DNA of 55,657 bases from Prevotella sp. (GTDB lineage: Bacteria > Bacteroidota > Bacteroidia > Bacteroidales > Bacteroidaceae). The notes under the pieces were generated by a model. The model made no database searches, was not told the DNA's origin, and was given only the letters and a program-made list of their open reading frames with translations. Shown here one piece after another: positions 1 to 7,567 of the stretch (the stretch's first letter is position 1; each line of letters opens with the position of its first letter). A program made the translations under genes and the position numbers. The stretch spans positions 78,945 to 134,601 of the forward strand of contig JAFUAY010000022.1 in NCBI GenBank assembly GCA_017460515.1, in the 5' to 3' direction.

Positions 1-172
1 AATCTATTCGAGCAAAAGGTGACGGTATTGATGTTATCTCGTTTTTTGCACTGGCACCATCTGGATCTTCAATAGTATCTCGTGCATTTGAATTGTAAGG
101 AAATGCAGGGCTTTCATTCCACCCCTGATAGGTTGTGGTTCCTTCTTTATATAATCTGAATACTTTTGACAT
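1..172 (-). CDS. Unknown protein, N-terminal part (cut by window edge)
   Basis: An open frame runs from ATG at 170-172 to the left edge with no stop, giving about 57 residues beginning MSKVFRLYKEGTTTYQGW. It starts a few bases after the stop of the tubulin-like gene and is on the same strand, so it is probably the next gene of that operon. No domain is recognisable in the visible part, which is rich in Asp, Ser and Pro (an RDTIEDPDGAS segment). Function unknown; the tight spacing suggests it works with the tubulin-like and VWA proteins. Confidence 0.75.
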   Translation of the reverse strand, partial: MSKVFRLYKEGTTTYQGWNESPAFPYNSNARDTIEDPDGASAKNEITSIPSPFARID

Positions 173-177
173 AGTGG

Positions 178-1575
178 TTACGCATTAAATTTCTCATTAA
201 ACAGTTTTGACATGCCAAGATAGAACATTTCCAGGAATTTGTCATTGTTGTCGTTACTTTGGCATTTTTTTACAGCAGAATTCAGTCTATCTGTAACTAG
301 GTCGTAATCCGACTTCAGACTTACAATTTTCTTTGGCTTACATCCTGTTACAATATCGAAAGGTTTATCCTTTGAATTGAGGTTAAACAAATCCAAAGAA
401 CGTTTGTTCCTTTTCATTTCGTCTAACCATTCAATGAAGAGCCTAGTAATATTCTGAAGATCTGACATGAAAGACGAGCCATATACCCTCTCAAAGTTGT
501 CGTAGTTGGCAGCAAAGGATTTGGAAGAATAGTAATCCATCTTAAAATTTAAGCAGTTTGCCATCATCAAAAATTCTGTGAGTGGGGCAAAGAGCATCTT
601 TTTCTGCTTGTCATAGAAGGAATCGAATGTAATGGCTCCACCTGTTACGTCTTTTAGGCCAAGCTCTTTGTTCGCTGTGTTCGGGTGGGTTTTGTTACTA
701 AAATCCACTATAGCAGTAGCGGCAAGAAATTCAATGAGATGCGCATCATTTTGTTGGGCAGAGCCACCTTCATGGTTCTCATATGTATTAGTCATATTAT
801 CTGCCAAAAAATAGAGGGCATCGATAGAACCATTTTCACTAATGTTGTTTTCATAGTAAGCTAAAGCAGATTTTGTTTTGGAAATAAATGTCGAAGAGTC
901 TATTTCGCTCCCATCATCATTCTTTAGCTTAAAGTAAGGCAGAATAGTAATGGCTCCGATTTCTGCTTTGTTTATCAGATCATTATTAGGGAACGATGTA
1001 CCCGTTCTGAGAGTCTTTAACAGCAATGGGAATCCACTTGCGCCCGTTCCACCAAAGATTGAACTAATGATAAATATCTTATCGCCTGATTCAAAGTTGT
1101 TAGCAAAATCCTGGAAGTCATCTGAATCGACAATTTGGTTAAGCACAATACTACCGATATTGGGATTCCCCTTAAAACCAACATCCATAGATGAAGCCAA
1201 GTTCTTTTCTGAATACAGCATTCTCATCATTGCTTGTGAAGATTTATCCATGGATGGTAGGTCGATAAACTGCTGAAAAGTTTTGTTGTTAGTATTGTTA
1301 ATGCGCAATGTGTAATTAACTAGAATCTGAGAAAGTTCTTTTCTAAAGAATTGGGATTCATTCTTTTTTGTAAAAGTCAGTTCTGAGTGTACGGCTCTGT
1401 AGTTGTTCATCAGGGCAACTGTTCGTGTCAAATCAGCGTTGGAAGCATCTGGGTCAATAATAATTGGTACAATCTCATCAGAACCAATGTTTACGCCAGA
1501 AGCCATCATCATTGTAAAAGAACGGAGAACACGAGCGCCTGTACCGCCTATACCAAATATATATAATTTAGCCAT
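178..1575 (-). CDS. FtsZ/tubulin-like GTPase
   Basis: A 465-residue protein with two glycine motifs. GIGGTG at residues 8-13 sits after the first beta strand, and FGGTGASG at 174-181 matches the tubulin/FtsZ signature loop that binds GTP phosphates. DPDASN at 41-46 follows another strand, as in a Rossmann-like GTPase domain. The C-terminal half has no motif I recognise. It resembles the tubulin-like families found outside cell division, some of which are encoded beside VWA-domain proteins and have been proposed to remodel membranes. Here it lies 18 nt after a three-pass membrane protein and a membrane-anchored VWA-like protein, consistent with that theme. GTP binding and polymerisation are inferred from the motifs. 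Confidence 0.8.
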   Translation of the reverse strand: MAKLYIFGIGGTGARVLRSFTMMMASGVNIGSDEIVPIIIDPDASNADLTRTVALMNNYRAVHSELTFTKKNESQFFRKELSQILVNYTLRINNTNNKTFQQFIDLPSMDKSSQAMMRMLYSEKNLASSMDVGFKGNPNIGSIVLNQIVDSDDFQDFANNFESGDKIFIISSIFGGTGASGFPLLLKTLRTGTSFPNNDLINKAEIGAITILPYFKLKNDDGSEIDSSTFISKTKSALAYYENNISENGSIDALYFLADNMTNTYENHEGGSAQQNDAHLIEFLAATAIVDFSNKTHPNTANKELGLKDVTGGAITFDSFYDKQKKMLFAPLTEFLMMANCLNFKMDYYSSKSFAANYDNFERVYGSSFMSDLQNITRLFIEWLDEMKRNKRSLDLFNLNSKDKPFDIVTGCKPKKIVSLKSDYDLVTDRLNSAVKKCQSNDNNDKFLEMFYLGMSKLFNEKFNA

Positions 1576-1593
1576 AATTGAGGTTATTTGAAG

Positions 1594-2052
1594 TTAGAAT
1601 GGTGCATTAGGGCAATTCCTACTCCACCATTTGAGGATAAAAGATAAAAATATGAAAGCAAGAATAGCATCTATCATGTTTGTAACGCCAAAGGCCAGAA
1701 TGTCTGATTCGTAAATATGCAAATCTTCCATTTTGCCGGTAGTTGCACTTTTAGCAACCATTAGTCCATCATAATAGTCTTTCAGAACCCACTGCCAGCC
1801 AACTACAAAGTTAATCGCTGCGTTTACACCAGCAAAAATTAACCACCCCCACCAGTTGTTTAGTCGAGGATGATTAACTACATAGTAGTAGGTTACTACC
1901 ATAAGGAATGAAATACCTAACATCGATAATCCAATACCAATGTACATGTTACTTTGTTGCTCTGGAGAAGATAGTCCCCAAAGATAGTCAGCTAATTCGA
2001 GTCCAAAGAAGTCCTCAAGCCAACAATAAATGCTTCCGAAAAATTCTCCCAT
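1594..2052 (-). CDS. Three-pass inner-membrane protein of the tubulin/VWA cluster
   Basis: A 152-residue protein with three hydrophobic segments at about 36-59, 68-90 and 117-141. Aromatic residues cluster at the membrane edges (YYYVV, NWWGW, KWW). The N-terminal 30 residues look amphipathic and aromatic. No known domain is recognised. It lies 14 nt downstream of the VWA gene and 18 nt upstream of the tubulin-like gene, so the three are almost certainly co-transcribed. It could be the membrane partner of either neighbour; that role is inferred only from position. Confidence 0.75.
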   Translation of the reverse strand: MGEFFGSIYCWLEDFFGLELADYLWGLSSPEQQSNMYIGIGLSMLGISFLMVVTYYYVVNHPRLNNWWGWLIFAGVNAAINFVVGWQWVLKDYYDGLMVAKSATTGKMEDLHIYESDILAFGVTNMIDAILAFIFLSFILKWWSRNCPNAPF

Positions 2053-2066
2053 ATTATAATCGTTTT

Positions 2067-3266
2067 TTATTTATTTTTCAATTTGAATGATATCGTCCCA
2101 TAGTTGGTATGGTCTTTGTAAGCTTCTGCCACGCCTTTAACCAAAGAAAGAATTCCTGTCGTTTTATTAATGTTGTTGTCAATGTTTGTACCCGTGGAAT
2201 CATTGGCAGCTTCAACCCAAGTAGCCAGATATGGATAAGCAAATGATATATTCTCTTCTCTTAAGGTCTCAGGATTTGTGACCTCAAATTCTATGACATG
2301 AGAGTATGAACTATTGGGGTCGTCTATGTCTTGAACAGATAAGATTGTCATTTGAGAGGGATTAGAAACCTTATAGTTTCCAAGATTTTTGGTTACTAAA
2401 CCATTTTGCAAGGATGCAGACAAGTCCGTTACAAGTTCAACTTTGATTTTCTTTGTATGATTGACTTTGAACGTAGACTTAGACTTCTCAAAGGTGAACG
2501 GGATAGGCTGAGAGGATGCGTACGCACTATAATTCTTGATACCTCCAATAATATCGTTTACATTTACCTTTTTATTAATTGCTGCCAAGTATTGTTGATT
2601 TCCTATTACCCATATATAATAGGGACGTTTTACATCGGATAGTTTTTTACTGTTTTTCCCGCAAAACCAAAAACCTTCGAACTTTGACTCTAATTGAATA
2701 ATCATTACACCCAAGTTTGGTGTCTTTTCCAATGCCTCATTAAAGGTGTTTTTAATGGACACCTGACATTGTCCAAAGTAATTCGTAGCACTCTCTGGAA
2801 TATCCAAAATGCAATCAGATACAAGTATTGAAACAGTATTATCGTCTTGAGAATCCAAAATATCTGAGAAAATTTTCATCAAATCCGTGTTACTATGGCT
2901 ACCACCTGCTTTAGCAAAAGCTGCTGGAGTCAAATCTTTAATATATGAATTCAAGTCACCCTTATACGGAATAACTTTCGAATTGATATAGTATAAAGAT
3001 GTGCTTGATGTCAGTTTTTTCAATTCACTGACATAGTCAAATACAGCATCTTTCAGATTTGAGCCAGGACACATATATGCATTCATACTACCAGAATTTT
3101 CCACATAGACTTTCAATTCAATTGAATCATTTTTTAGAGTTGGTACTGCCACCTTTTCCCAATCAATTGTTATCTTATTTTTGGGGCCAATACACGTCAT
3201 AATGACAGCCACAACTATTACGGAGCATAGACCAATTGGAATAATAAGCTTTTTATTCATATTCAT
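2067..3266 (-). CDS. Membrane-anchored VWA-like protein
   Basis: A 399-residue protein with an N-terminal signal anchor at about residues 8-26, followed by an extracytoplasmic domain. ENSGSM at 56-61 corresponds to the DxSGS metal-ion-dependent adhesion site of VWA domains, with Asn in place of the first Asp. GGSHSNTDL near 121-129 fits the second MIDAS loop and VSD at 149-151 the third. The C-terminal half is beta-rich and unassigned. The first ATG (MNMNKK) is used; the second, two codons later, is equally possible. It heads the minus-strand group. VWA domains usually hold protein partners through a divalent metal; the changed first Asp may weaken this. Confidence 0.75.
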   Translation of the reverse strand: MNMNKKLIIPIGLCSVIVVAVIMTCIGPKNKITIDWEKVAVPTLKNDSIELKVYVENSGSMNAYMCPGSNLKDAVFDYVSELKKLTSSTSLYYINSKVIPYKGDLNSYIKDLTPAAFAKAGGSHSNTDLMKIFSDILDSQDDNTVSILVSDCILDIPESATNYFGQCQVSIKNTFNEALEKTPNLGVMIIQLESKFEGFWFCGKNSKKLSDVKRPYYIWVIGNQQYLAAINKKVNVNDIIGGIKNYSAYASSQPIPFTFEKSKSTFKVNHTKKIKVELVTDLSASLQNGLVTKNLGNYKVSNPSQMTILSVQDIDDPNSSYSHVIEFEVTNPETLREENISFAYPYLATWVEAANDSTGTNIDNNINKTTGILSLVKGVAEAYKDHTNYGTISFKLKNK

Positions 3267-3373
3267 TTGTTATTCGTAGGTTACCTTTATATAGCCTTTC
3301 CACGTAAATTATTAATGCCGATACATGCTCCTTTCTCAGCAATTATTTGTTTTAGGTTCAATAGCATACACAC

Positions 3374-3407
3374 AAAAAACGTGGAGCCAGTTCTGTGCCC
3401 GGTCCAC
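3374..3407 (-). terminator. Terminator of the structured RNA
   Basis: On the minus strand GTGGA and TCCAC arms (3381-3385/3403-3407) close a hairpin that is followed at once by a run of six T (3374-3379). Confidence 0.45.
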
Positions 3408-3672
3408 GATGTAAAGGCTCTCGCATTGCCCTGATAGTCGAACCGAGCAACGCTGAAAGCCCCACGCGATGTATATACTAGGTGCCACCACGAACGGTGG
3501 ACATAACGTAATACACCTCCAAGGGGCGTTCTCGTTGCTTTGGTTTTGACTATCAGTTTGAATTTGCGAGATTCTTACATCGTCAAACCCAAAGCGTTCA
3601 GAAAACGCCTTTAGTATGTATGTGCCCCACCCTCATGCGATTGCCCTAGGGCTTTCAGCATTTTGGTAGAAC
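3374..3672 (-). ncRNA. Candidate ~300-nt structured RNA with a long rod-like hairpin
   Basis: No coding frame is visible here, but strong complementarity is. Arms at 3406-3414/3575-3583 (ACGATGTAA/TTACATCGT), 3420-3425/3565-3570, 3431-3439/3548-3556 (CTGATAGTC/GACTATCAG), 3445-3452/3533-3539 and 3459-3463/3523-3527 nest into one rod. A capping hairpin near 3486-3501 (CCACC/GGTGG) and a separate hairpin near 3592-3609 are also present. On the minus strand a TACTTTTG box (3678-3685) lies just upstream, and a GTGGA/TCCAC hairpin followed by six T lies at the other end. The rod recalls 6S RNA, but I do not recognise the sequence. The other strand cannot be excluded. Confidence 0.55.
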
Positions 3673-3677
3673 ATTTG

Positions 3678-3685
3678 CAAAAGTA
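3678..3685 (-). promoter_or_regulatory. -7 promoter box for the structured RNA
   Basis: Minus-strand TACTTTTG matches the Bacteroidota TAnnTTTG element and is followed by GC. It lies just upstream of the structured region and away from any gene start. Confidence 0.5.
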
Positions 3686-3744
3686 AAAAGAATTTTTGAG
3701 CACTCCAAATTTTTGGGGATAGAATTTTCAAAAAATGTTTTTCA

Positions 3745-3958
3745 CAAGGCTTGTGGAATGTGGTGTGAGCGCACACCGAGGGAGTGGAGATCAGATGAAA
3801 TGAAAAGAAAAGCCAGCACCTTGTTGGGATGCTGGCAACTATATCATTTATCAAAACTGACTTTACAGTTCCTCGATATCAGCAATATTCAATCCTGTGA
3901 CCTCCGCAATGTCTTCAACAGAGAATCCTTTGGACTTCATCTTACGGGCCGTTTCTAT
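3745..3958. repeat. 214-bp repeat, copy A (3' end of an Rpn-type gene plus flank)
   Basis: Nearly identical to 19762-19975, with no length difference. It covers the last ~30 codons of an Rpn-like gene, its terminator and about 65 bp of conserved 3' flank starting CAAGGCTTGTGGAATGTGG. Conservation past the terminator suggests that the copied unit includes non-coding flank. Confidence 0.85.
3812..3836 (-). terminator. Terminator of the Rpn remnant (copy A)
   Basis: Inverted arms GCCAGCA and TGCTGGC with an 11-nt loop. On the minus strand the hairpin is followed by TTTTCTTTTC. It lies downstream of the Rpn remnant stop at 3863-3865. Confidence 0.75.
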
Positions 3959-3979
3959 CTTCTCCTGCTGAATACCTTG
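3863..3979 (-). pseudogene. Rpn/PD-(D/E)XK transposase-nuclease, C-terminal remnant
   Basis: About 38 codons remain, ending in a tail (ETARKMKSKGFSVEDIAEV..., then ...DIEEL) that is residue-for-residue the C-terminus of the protein at 19880-20167. That tail is typical of the Rpn family (recombination-promoting nuclease, PDDEXK_2). The frame is closed upstream by TGA at 3980-3982. The sequence beyond belongs to an IS3-type OrfB start in another frame, so the nuclease domain is absent and the piece has no start of its own. Confidence 0.8.
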
Positions 3980-4092
3980 TCATCTCGCTTGTTATATGCT
4001 TGTCTGCTGTAACCAAACAGCCCGCAAAGCGTACTCAGGGAAGCCCCTGAGCCGTCTTTGCGAAGCAGACTTACTGTTTGGTGCCAGATTTT
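3955..4092 (-). pseudogene. IS3-type transposase OrfB, N-terminal fragment
   Basis: In the -1 frame relative to OrfA, translation gives QTVSLLRKDGSGASLSTLCG followed by LFGYSRQAYNKRD. This is the usual start of an IS3-family OrfB in Bacteroidota. It then runs into the Rpn tail and stops at TAG (3955-3957). The DDE catalytic domain is missing. The frame is reached through the A7 slippery site at 4089-4095, as expected for an OrfA-OrfB programmed frameshift. The element is therefore a dead 3'-truncated IS. Confidence 0.7.
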
Positions 4093-4508
4093 TTTCTTAC
4101 AGGGATGTTGAAGGTCTGCTCTGCAAGATCAATCATCGTGGAATAGGCTTGGGAACGGAGCTTCTCCAGTTCCAGCGCCTTGCGAAGACGCTTTATCTCT
4201 GCATCTTTCTCCTTTAAGCGTTCATCCTTCGTCTTTGCCATTTCTTCTTCTGAAATTGATTCCTGCTGCAAAGGTAACAAATCTTTTTCATTCAGGAACT
4301 TGTCCATCCAAGAAAACAGCACCGAACGACTGCTGATGTGATACTTCTTGATGATTCTCTCTGCGGAAACACCGCTTTCAAGGTATTCACGCACGATTAA
4401 AATACGGTCATCATCCGTGAATGTGTAACTCTTTAACTCAACCTCGCGTGTCTCATACCAACCTGTGGCCTCGTTATACACGCGTTCTGTTCTTGTCTTG
4501 TGCTTCAT
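4071..4508 (-). CDS. IS3-type transposase OrfA (orphan)
   Basis: A 145-residue protein with a helix-turn-helix region (DDRILIVREYLESGVSAERI, then IKKYHISSRSVLFSWMDKF) followed by a charged leucine-zipper-like coiled coil (about 90-130), the layout of IS3-family OrfA. I chose ATG at 4506-4508; a TTG 33 nt upstream is less likely. Near the 3' end the minus strand reads A AAA AAA (4089-4095), a classic -1 slippery heptamer that leads into the OrfB frame. OrfB is cut after about 35 codons, so OrfA alone cannot transpose the element. The upstream IS end appears to lie near 4551-4560, touching the stop of the next gene. Confidence 0.8.
   Translation of the reverse strand: MKHKTRTERVYNEATGWYETREVELKSYTFTDDDRILIVREYLESGVSAERIIKKYHISSRSVLFSWMDKFLNEKDLLPLQQESISEEEMAKTKDERLKEKDAEIKRLRKALELEKLRSQAYSTMIDLAEQTFNIPVRKKSGTKQ
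4089..4095 (-). promoter_or_regulatory. Programmed -1 frameshift site of the IS3 remnant
   Basis: Seven consecutive A on the minus strand fall as A AAA AAA in the OrfA frame. Slipping back one base continues through ATC TGG CAC CAA ACA into the OrfB frame. Now probably without function because OrfB is truncated. Confidence 0.6.
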
Positions 4509-4557
4509 TCTCACTTTCTTTTTTGCCTCCGAAAGTGACAACTTTTTCTAGTCTAAG

Positions 4558-5244
4558 TCAACTGTCAATGAGATCATGTGTATACAGAAGGGTCCACAAG
4601 CTCGGATTGTCATTTAGCATTTCTTTAATGATCTTATTACGATCCTCTTCTGTTAATACATCTTCTTCTGTTCTCCTGCATTTATGAAAAAATGGATTAA
4701 TATCAGCAAGATTTACGTGTGGGATATTGTCTATGCTGACTAAATTCATTTGAACCTCACAACCATATCTTGTTCGTTTTTGTGGTTGTAGCATAACCCT
4801 CCACCGCCTGTTTAACCACGTTTTAGTCTGATAAGTTTCATAATCTAGCATATAGTGGTATTTGGCAGGAAAGGAGTCAATTATTGTAGACAGGAATACG
4901 TTGCCTGTCACATCTTGGCTCGATGGTATAAGTGCCCCAACAATATCTGAGAATTTTGCTTTGACACTATCACACCAAGCACAGAAATCCTTAACTGTAT
5001 TCTGTAATCCCATCAGACATAGGTAGACCAGAACCTCTTTGAAATTGTCATTCTTGTATATCAAGAGCTCAGGGCATCTGAACCAATAAGACATCGTCAT
5101 GTTATGTCCATGCTCGTCAACCTTAATCTCGCCCCATTTAGTCTCCATTTTTTCATTATTGGCCAAATGAGCATAAATCGCGACACTGACCATCCGATAC
5201 AGCAGTTCGTTTGCTTCTTCTTCAGCGATTGGATGACGTGTCAT
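4558..5244 (-). CDS. Unknown protein, 228 aa
   Basis: No family recognised. The protein is soluble, Cys- and Trp-rich in the middle (YWFRCPELL, KDFCAWCDSVK) with a charged C-terminal third. The stop TGA (4558-4560) lies at the apparent end of the IS3 remnant, so the native C-terminus may have been replaced by a few insertion-derived residues. It is the last gene of the minus series that descends from about 10,487 and lies 45 nt after its upstream neighbour (5290-5766). A role in the same system is inferred only from co-orientation. Confidence 0.65.
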   Translation of the reverse strand: MTRHPIAEEEANELLYRMVSVAIYAHLANNEKMETKWGEIKVDEHGHNMTMSYWFRCPELLIYKNDNFKEVLVYLCLMGLQNTVKDFCAWCDSVKAKFSDIVGALIPSSQDVTGNVFLSTIIDSFPAKYHYMLDYETYQTKTWLNRRWRVMLQPQKRTRYGCEVQMNLVSIDNIPHVNLADINPFFHKCRRTEEDVLTEEDRNKIIKEMLNDNPSLWTLLYTHDLIDS

Positions 5245-5289
5245 AGAAATAGCCTCCAGATACTGTACGATGGTAATAGTGGGATTAAA

Positions 5290-5766
5290 CTACTCTTTGA
5301 CAGGTACAAACCATTCCTCTTGCCCCAGACGTTTACAAAGGAAATAATAATTGTATGGAGTAGAAAGTGCCTCAAGATTCTCTTTAAGAAACTCTTTTGG
5401 AAAGAAACGGGTTATCAACCATCCACATTCTTCATCATGGAATTCATTCCATGCTTGTTTCGCAATATCTACAAATGAGTCGTCCCAAAGGCCAGATAGC
5501 CTCTTATAGGCAAATCTACGATCTCCCAAACACATGAACAAGAATGCCTTGACAATCTTCACTTGCTGTGAATAGGAATAGTAATTGAATCCGTCAGTCA
5601 GGATTCGCTTTGCATAGCTCACCTTCCCACGCTTCTTATCAACGACCCATTTAAGAAGAGTTTCAAAACTCTCCTGTTTTTTTAATTCTGTCCTAGTATA
5701 TTCCGGCCCATAAGGTTTTTGGTATTCTCTACCATCCTCCATGAATTGCTCTATATAATTATCCAT
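5290..5766 (-). CDS. Unknown protein, 158 aa
   Basis: No family recognised. A soluble, helix-rich protein with many aromatic residues (FNYYSYSQQ, YNYYFLCKRLGQEEWF). Its ATG overlaps the end of the upstream gene by 8 nt, so the two are translationally coupled and their products probably act together. Confidence 0.7.
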   Translation of the reverse strand: MDNYIEQFMEDGREYQKPYGPEYTRTELKKQESFETLLKWVVDKKRGKVSYAKRILTDGFNYYSYSQQVKIVKAFLFMCLGDRRFAYKRLSGLWDDSFVDIAKQAWNEFHDEECGWLITRFFPKEFLKENLEALSTPYNYYFLCKRLGQEEWFVPVKE

Positions 5767-6208
5767 ATGTGGACTCTCCTTTTTCCCCTTCTTTATTCAT
5801 CTTTTTCTTTTTCCCTTCGGCCCACCTTTGGTTGGCTTTGGTAGTTACTGACAAGGTGTCGATAATCTTCACCTTGTCTTTATCCTCCAATGAGTCGAAG
5901 CGATCTTTCATTTCAAGTACGATAAACTTGCCATATCCGTTCTCATCATGTAGATTCTCTATCAGTTCATCTACAGACAGCGCCTTTATTTTCCTGTCTC
6001 TTTCCCCAATTCGCTCTTTGAATAGCTGATTAAAAATGGCTTCTTTAAGAGCCTTCTCATGCTCGATCCACTTGCTCCGATATAATGCCAACTGCTCCTC
6101 TCTGCTGAGCGTTGGCAACATATCTACACACTTCCTCAATTCTTCATCGTTCCACCCAGAATAGTGGAATTTCTTCACTTGCTGAATAATGAACTCAAAA
6201 TCACTCAT
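5759..6208 (-). CDS. Unknown charged helical protein, 149 aa
   Basis: No family recognised. A strongly charged, predominantly helical protein with a basic and acidic tail (KKKKMNKEGEKGE). It begins 3 nt after the stop of the VWA-fusion gene and overlaps the next gene by 8 nt, placing it in the middle of a tightly packed operon. It has no membrane segment or signal peptide. Confidence 0.7.
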   Translation of the reverse strand: MSDFEFIIQQVKKFHYSGWNDEELRKCVDMLPTLSREEQLALYRSKWIEHEKALKEAIFNQLFKERIGERDRKIKALSVDELIENLHDENGYGKFIVLEMKDRFDSLEDKDKVKIIDTLSVTTKANQRWAEGKKKKMNKEGEKGESTYG

Positions 6209-6211
6209 AGT

Positions 6212-7504
6212 CTAACCTTTTAATATATTCATAACTCTTTTCCAGAATCCCTTTGGTTCTTCGGGTTCTTCAGTGGTTTCAACTGATTGCGTATCCTCTT
6301 GCTGCTGGCTAACCGCTTCTTCATTCTGCTTATCATCATTGCTGTTATCTACAATTTGGGAAGAAGAACTATCATCGTTTACATCCCATGAAATATCTGG
6401 CTCTTTTTCAGGCTCATCCTCATCTTGATTGTTTGATTCGAAATAGTCATAGCATTCTTCCTTCATAAAGTTTCTCCCTTCTCGATGTAGTCTGGCATAA
6501 AATTCTCTTTTACTGCGACTCTCAGTACGGAACATTTCTGAAGCGCCTAAATCTGAATATTCATAGTGCATTCTGCTACGAATACCCATGTCGTCAGCGA
6601 CAGCATCGACATCCTGATTGGTACCGATATATGCGAACACCCAGCCTTTGGCCTTTAGTTCAGCCACAAGAGTCTTAATGTCACGGCCACAATATTCTCG
6701 CGAAGCGTTTTCATATCCGTCAGTAATAATGGTGACCAGCACAACATCCTCGTCAGATACGTGGTTTTTGAGCTCATTCAATGACCGACCCATTGCGTCA
6801 AACAAGGGAGTGCAATCATCTGGCTTATAGTCCGTCCACTTCAGTTTCTTGTCGCTTTCAACCTTTTGACGATTCATCACGCTCTTGATTCTGGCACTAT
6901 TGAACGTTACAAACGAAATGAAATGTTGCTGCTCTTGGTGTTCCTTTTGGGCATTTCTAATGGTCTGAAAAGTCTCGTTGAGTCCACTGACTGCCTGTTT
7001 TGCAATGGTAGCCATTGACCCACTCTCATCGAGAATAATGAGATTGAAAACTCTCTGCTTCGAATCGTCCTTTTTGACAGTCTCACTTCTCTTCAGAATC
7101 TCCACAAAAGACTTAGGCAGACTTACATTGTCCATCATCATGGCCTCTTTGAAGAAAGGAGCTACGAATTCCTCATCAAAGCCAGCGTTGCCACATCCAA
7201 CCCGGATGACCAAGAAGAATAGCTCGGGATGTGCCTTGGCGTATGCCAGAAACTTGTCTATATGCCGCTTCATATAGGCAGAGATATTCTCAACAGCCTC
7301 TCCTCTGATATCTACAGGGATGGCATAGCAATGTCCTTGCGGCCCCTCTGCCTGTCCCCATACAGCTCCGAAACGTTGTATGGCCACTAACGAAGCCCCT
7401 CCAGAGTGATTTCCAATGAGGTTACTTCCAAATACAAACACTTGCCCGTCTTTCAGGCTCTCTACAAACTCTGGCGTATACACCATTTTACCATTCTGTT
7501 TCAT
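6212..7504 (-). CDS. A1S_2505-like domain fused to a VWA domain
   Basis: A 430-residue cytoplasmic protein in three parts. Residues 20-65 (VFVFGSNLIGNHSGGASL, RFGAVWG, then CYAIPVD) match the A1S_2505 family of phage-associated proteins. Residues 150-330 form a VWA domain with an intact MIDAS: DESGSM at 159-164, Thr232 and TDGYEN at 261-266. An acidic, Gln/Ser-rich linker (about 345-415) ends in a short amphipathic helix (GFWKRVMNIL) that might touch membrane or a partner. The longer frame would start at a TTG inside the promoter box at 7526-7533, so I use ATG 7502-7504. Metal-dependent partner binding is expected for the VWA part; the role of the first domain is unknown. Confidence 0.8.
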   Translation of the reverse strand: MKQNGKMVYTPEFVESLKDGQVFVFGSNLIGNHSGGASLVAIQRFGAVWGQAEGPQGHCYAIPVDIRGEAVENISAYMKRHIDKFLAYAKAHPELFFLVIRVGCGNAGFDEEFVAPFFKEAMMMDNVSLPKSFVEILKRSETVKKDDSKQRVFNLIILDESGSMATIAKQAVSGLNETFQTIRNAQKEHQEQQHFISFVTFNSARIKSVMNRQKVESDKKLKWTDYKPDDCTPLFDAMGRSLNELKNHVSDEDVVLVTIITDGYENASREYCGRDIKTLVAELKAKGWVFAYIGTNQDVDAVADDMGIRSRMHYEYSDLGASEMFRTESRSKREFYARLHREGRNFMKEECYDYFESNNQDEDEPEKEPDISWDVNDDSSSSQIVDNSNDDKQNEEAVSQQQEDTQSVETTEEPEEPKGFWKRVMNILKG

Positions 7505-7525
7505 AACCAAATACTGTTTTGTTTG

Positions 7526-7533
7526 CAAAATTA
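7526..7533 (-). promoter_or_regulatory. -7 promoter box for the VWA-fusion operon
   Basis: Minus-strand TAATTTTG fits TAnnTTTG. It lies 21 nt upstream of ATG 7502-7504 and rules out the longer TTG start. Confidence 0.6.
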
Positions 7534-7567
7534 AAACAAATTCTTTTCTTTATCTCATCATTTTCAT

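Noticed and set aside
3374-3672. RNase P RNA or tmRNA
   Set aside because: The conserved RNase P ends (GAGGAAAGTCC, ACAGAA...GGCTTA) and a tRNA-like tmRNA end with CCA are absent; only a CACAGAACTGGCT stretch is loosely similar.
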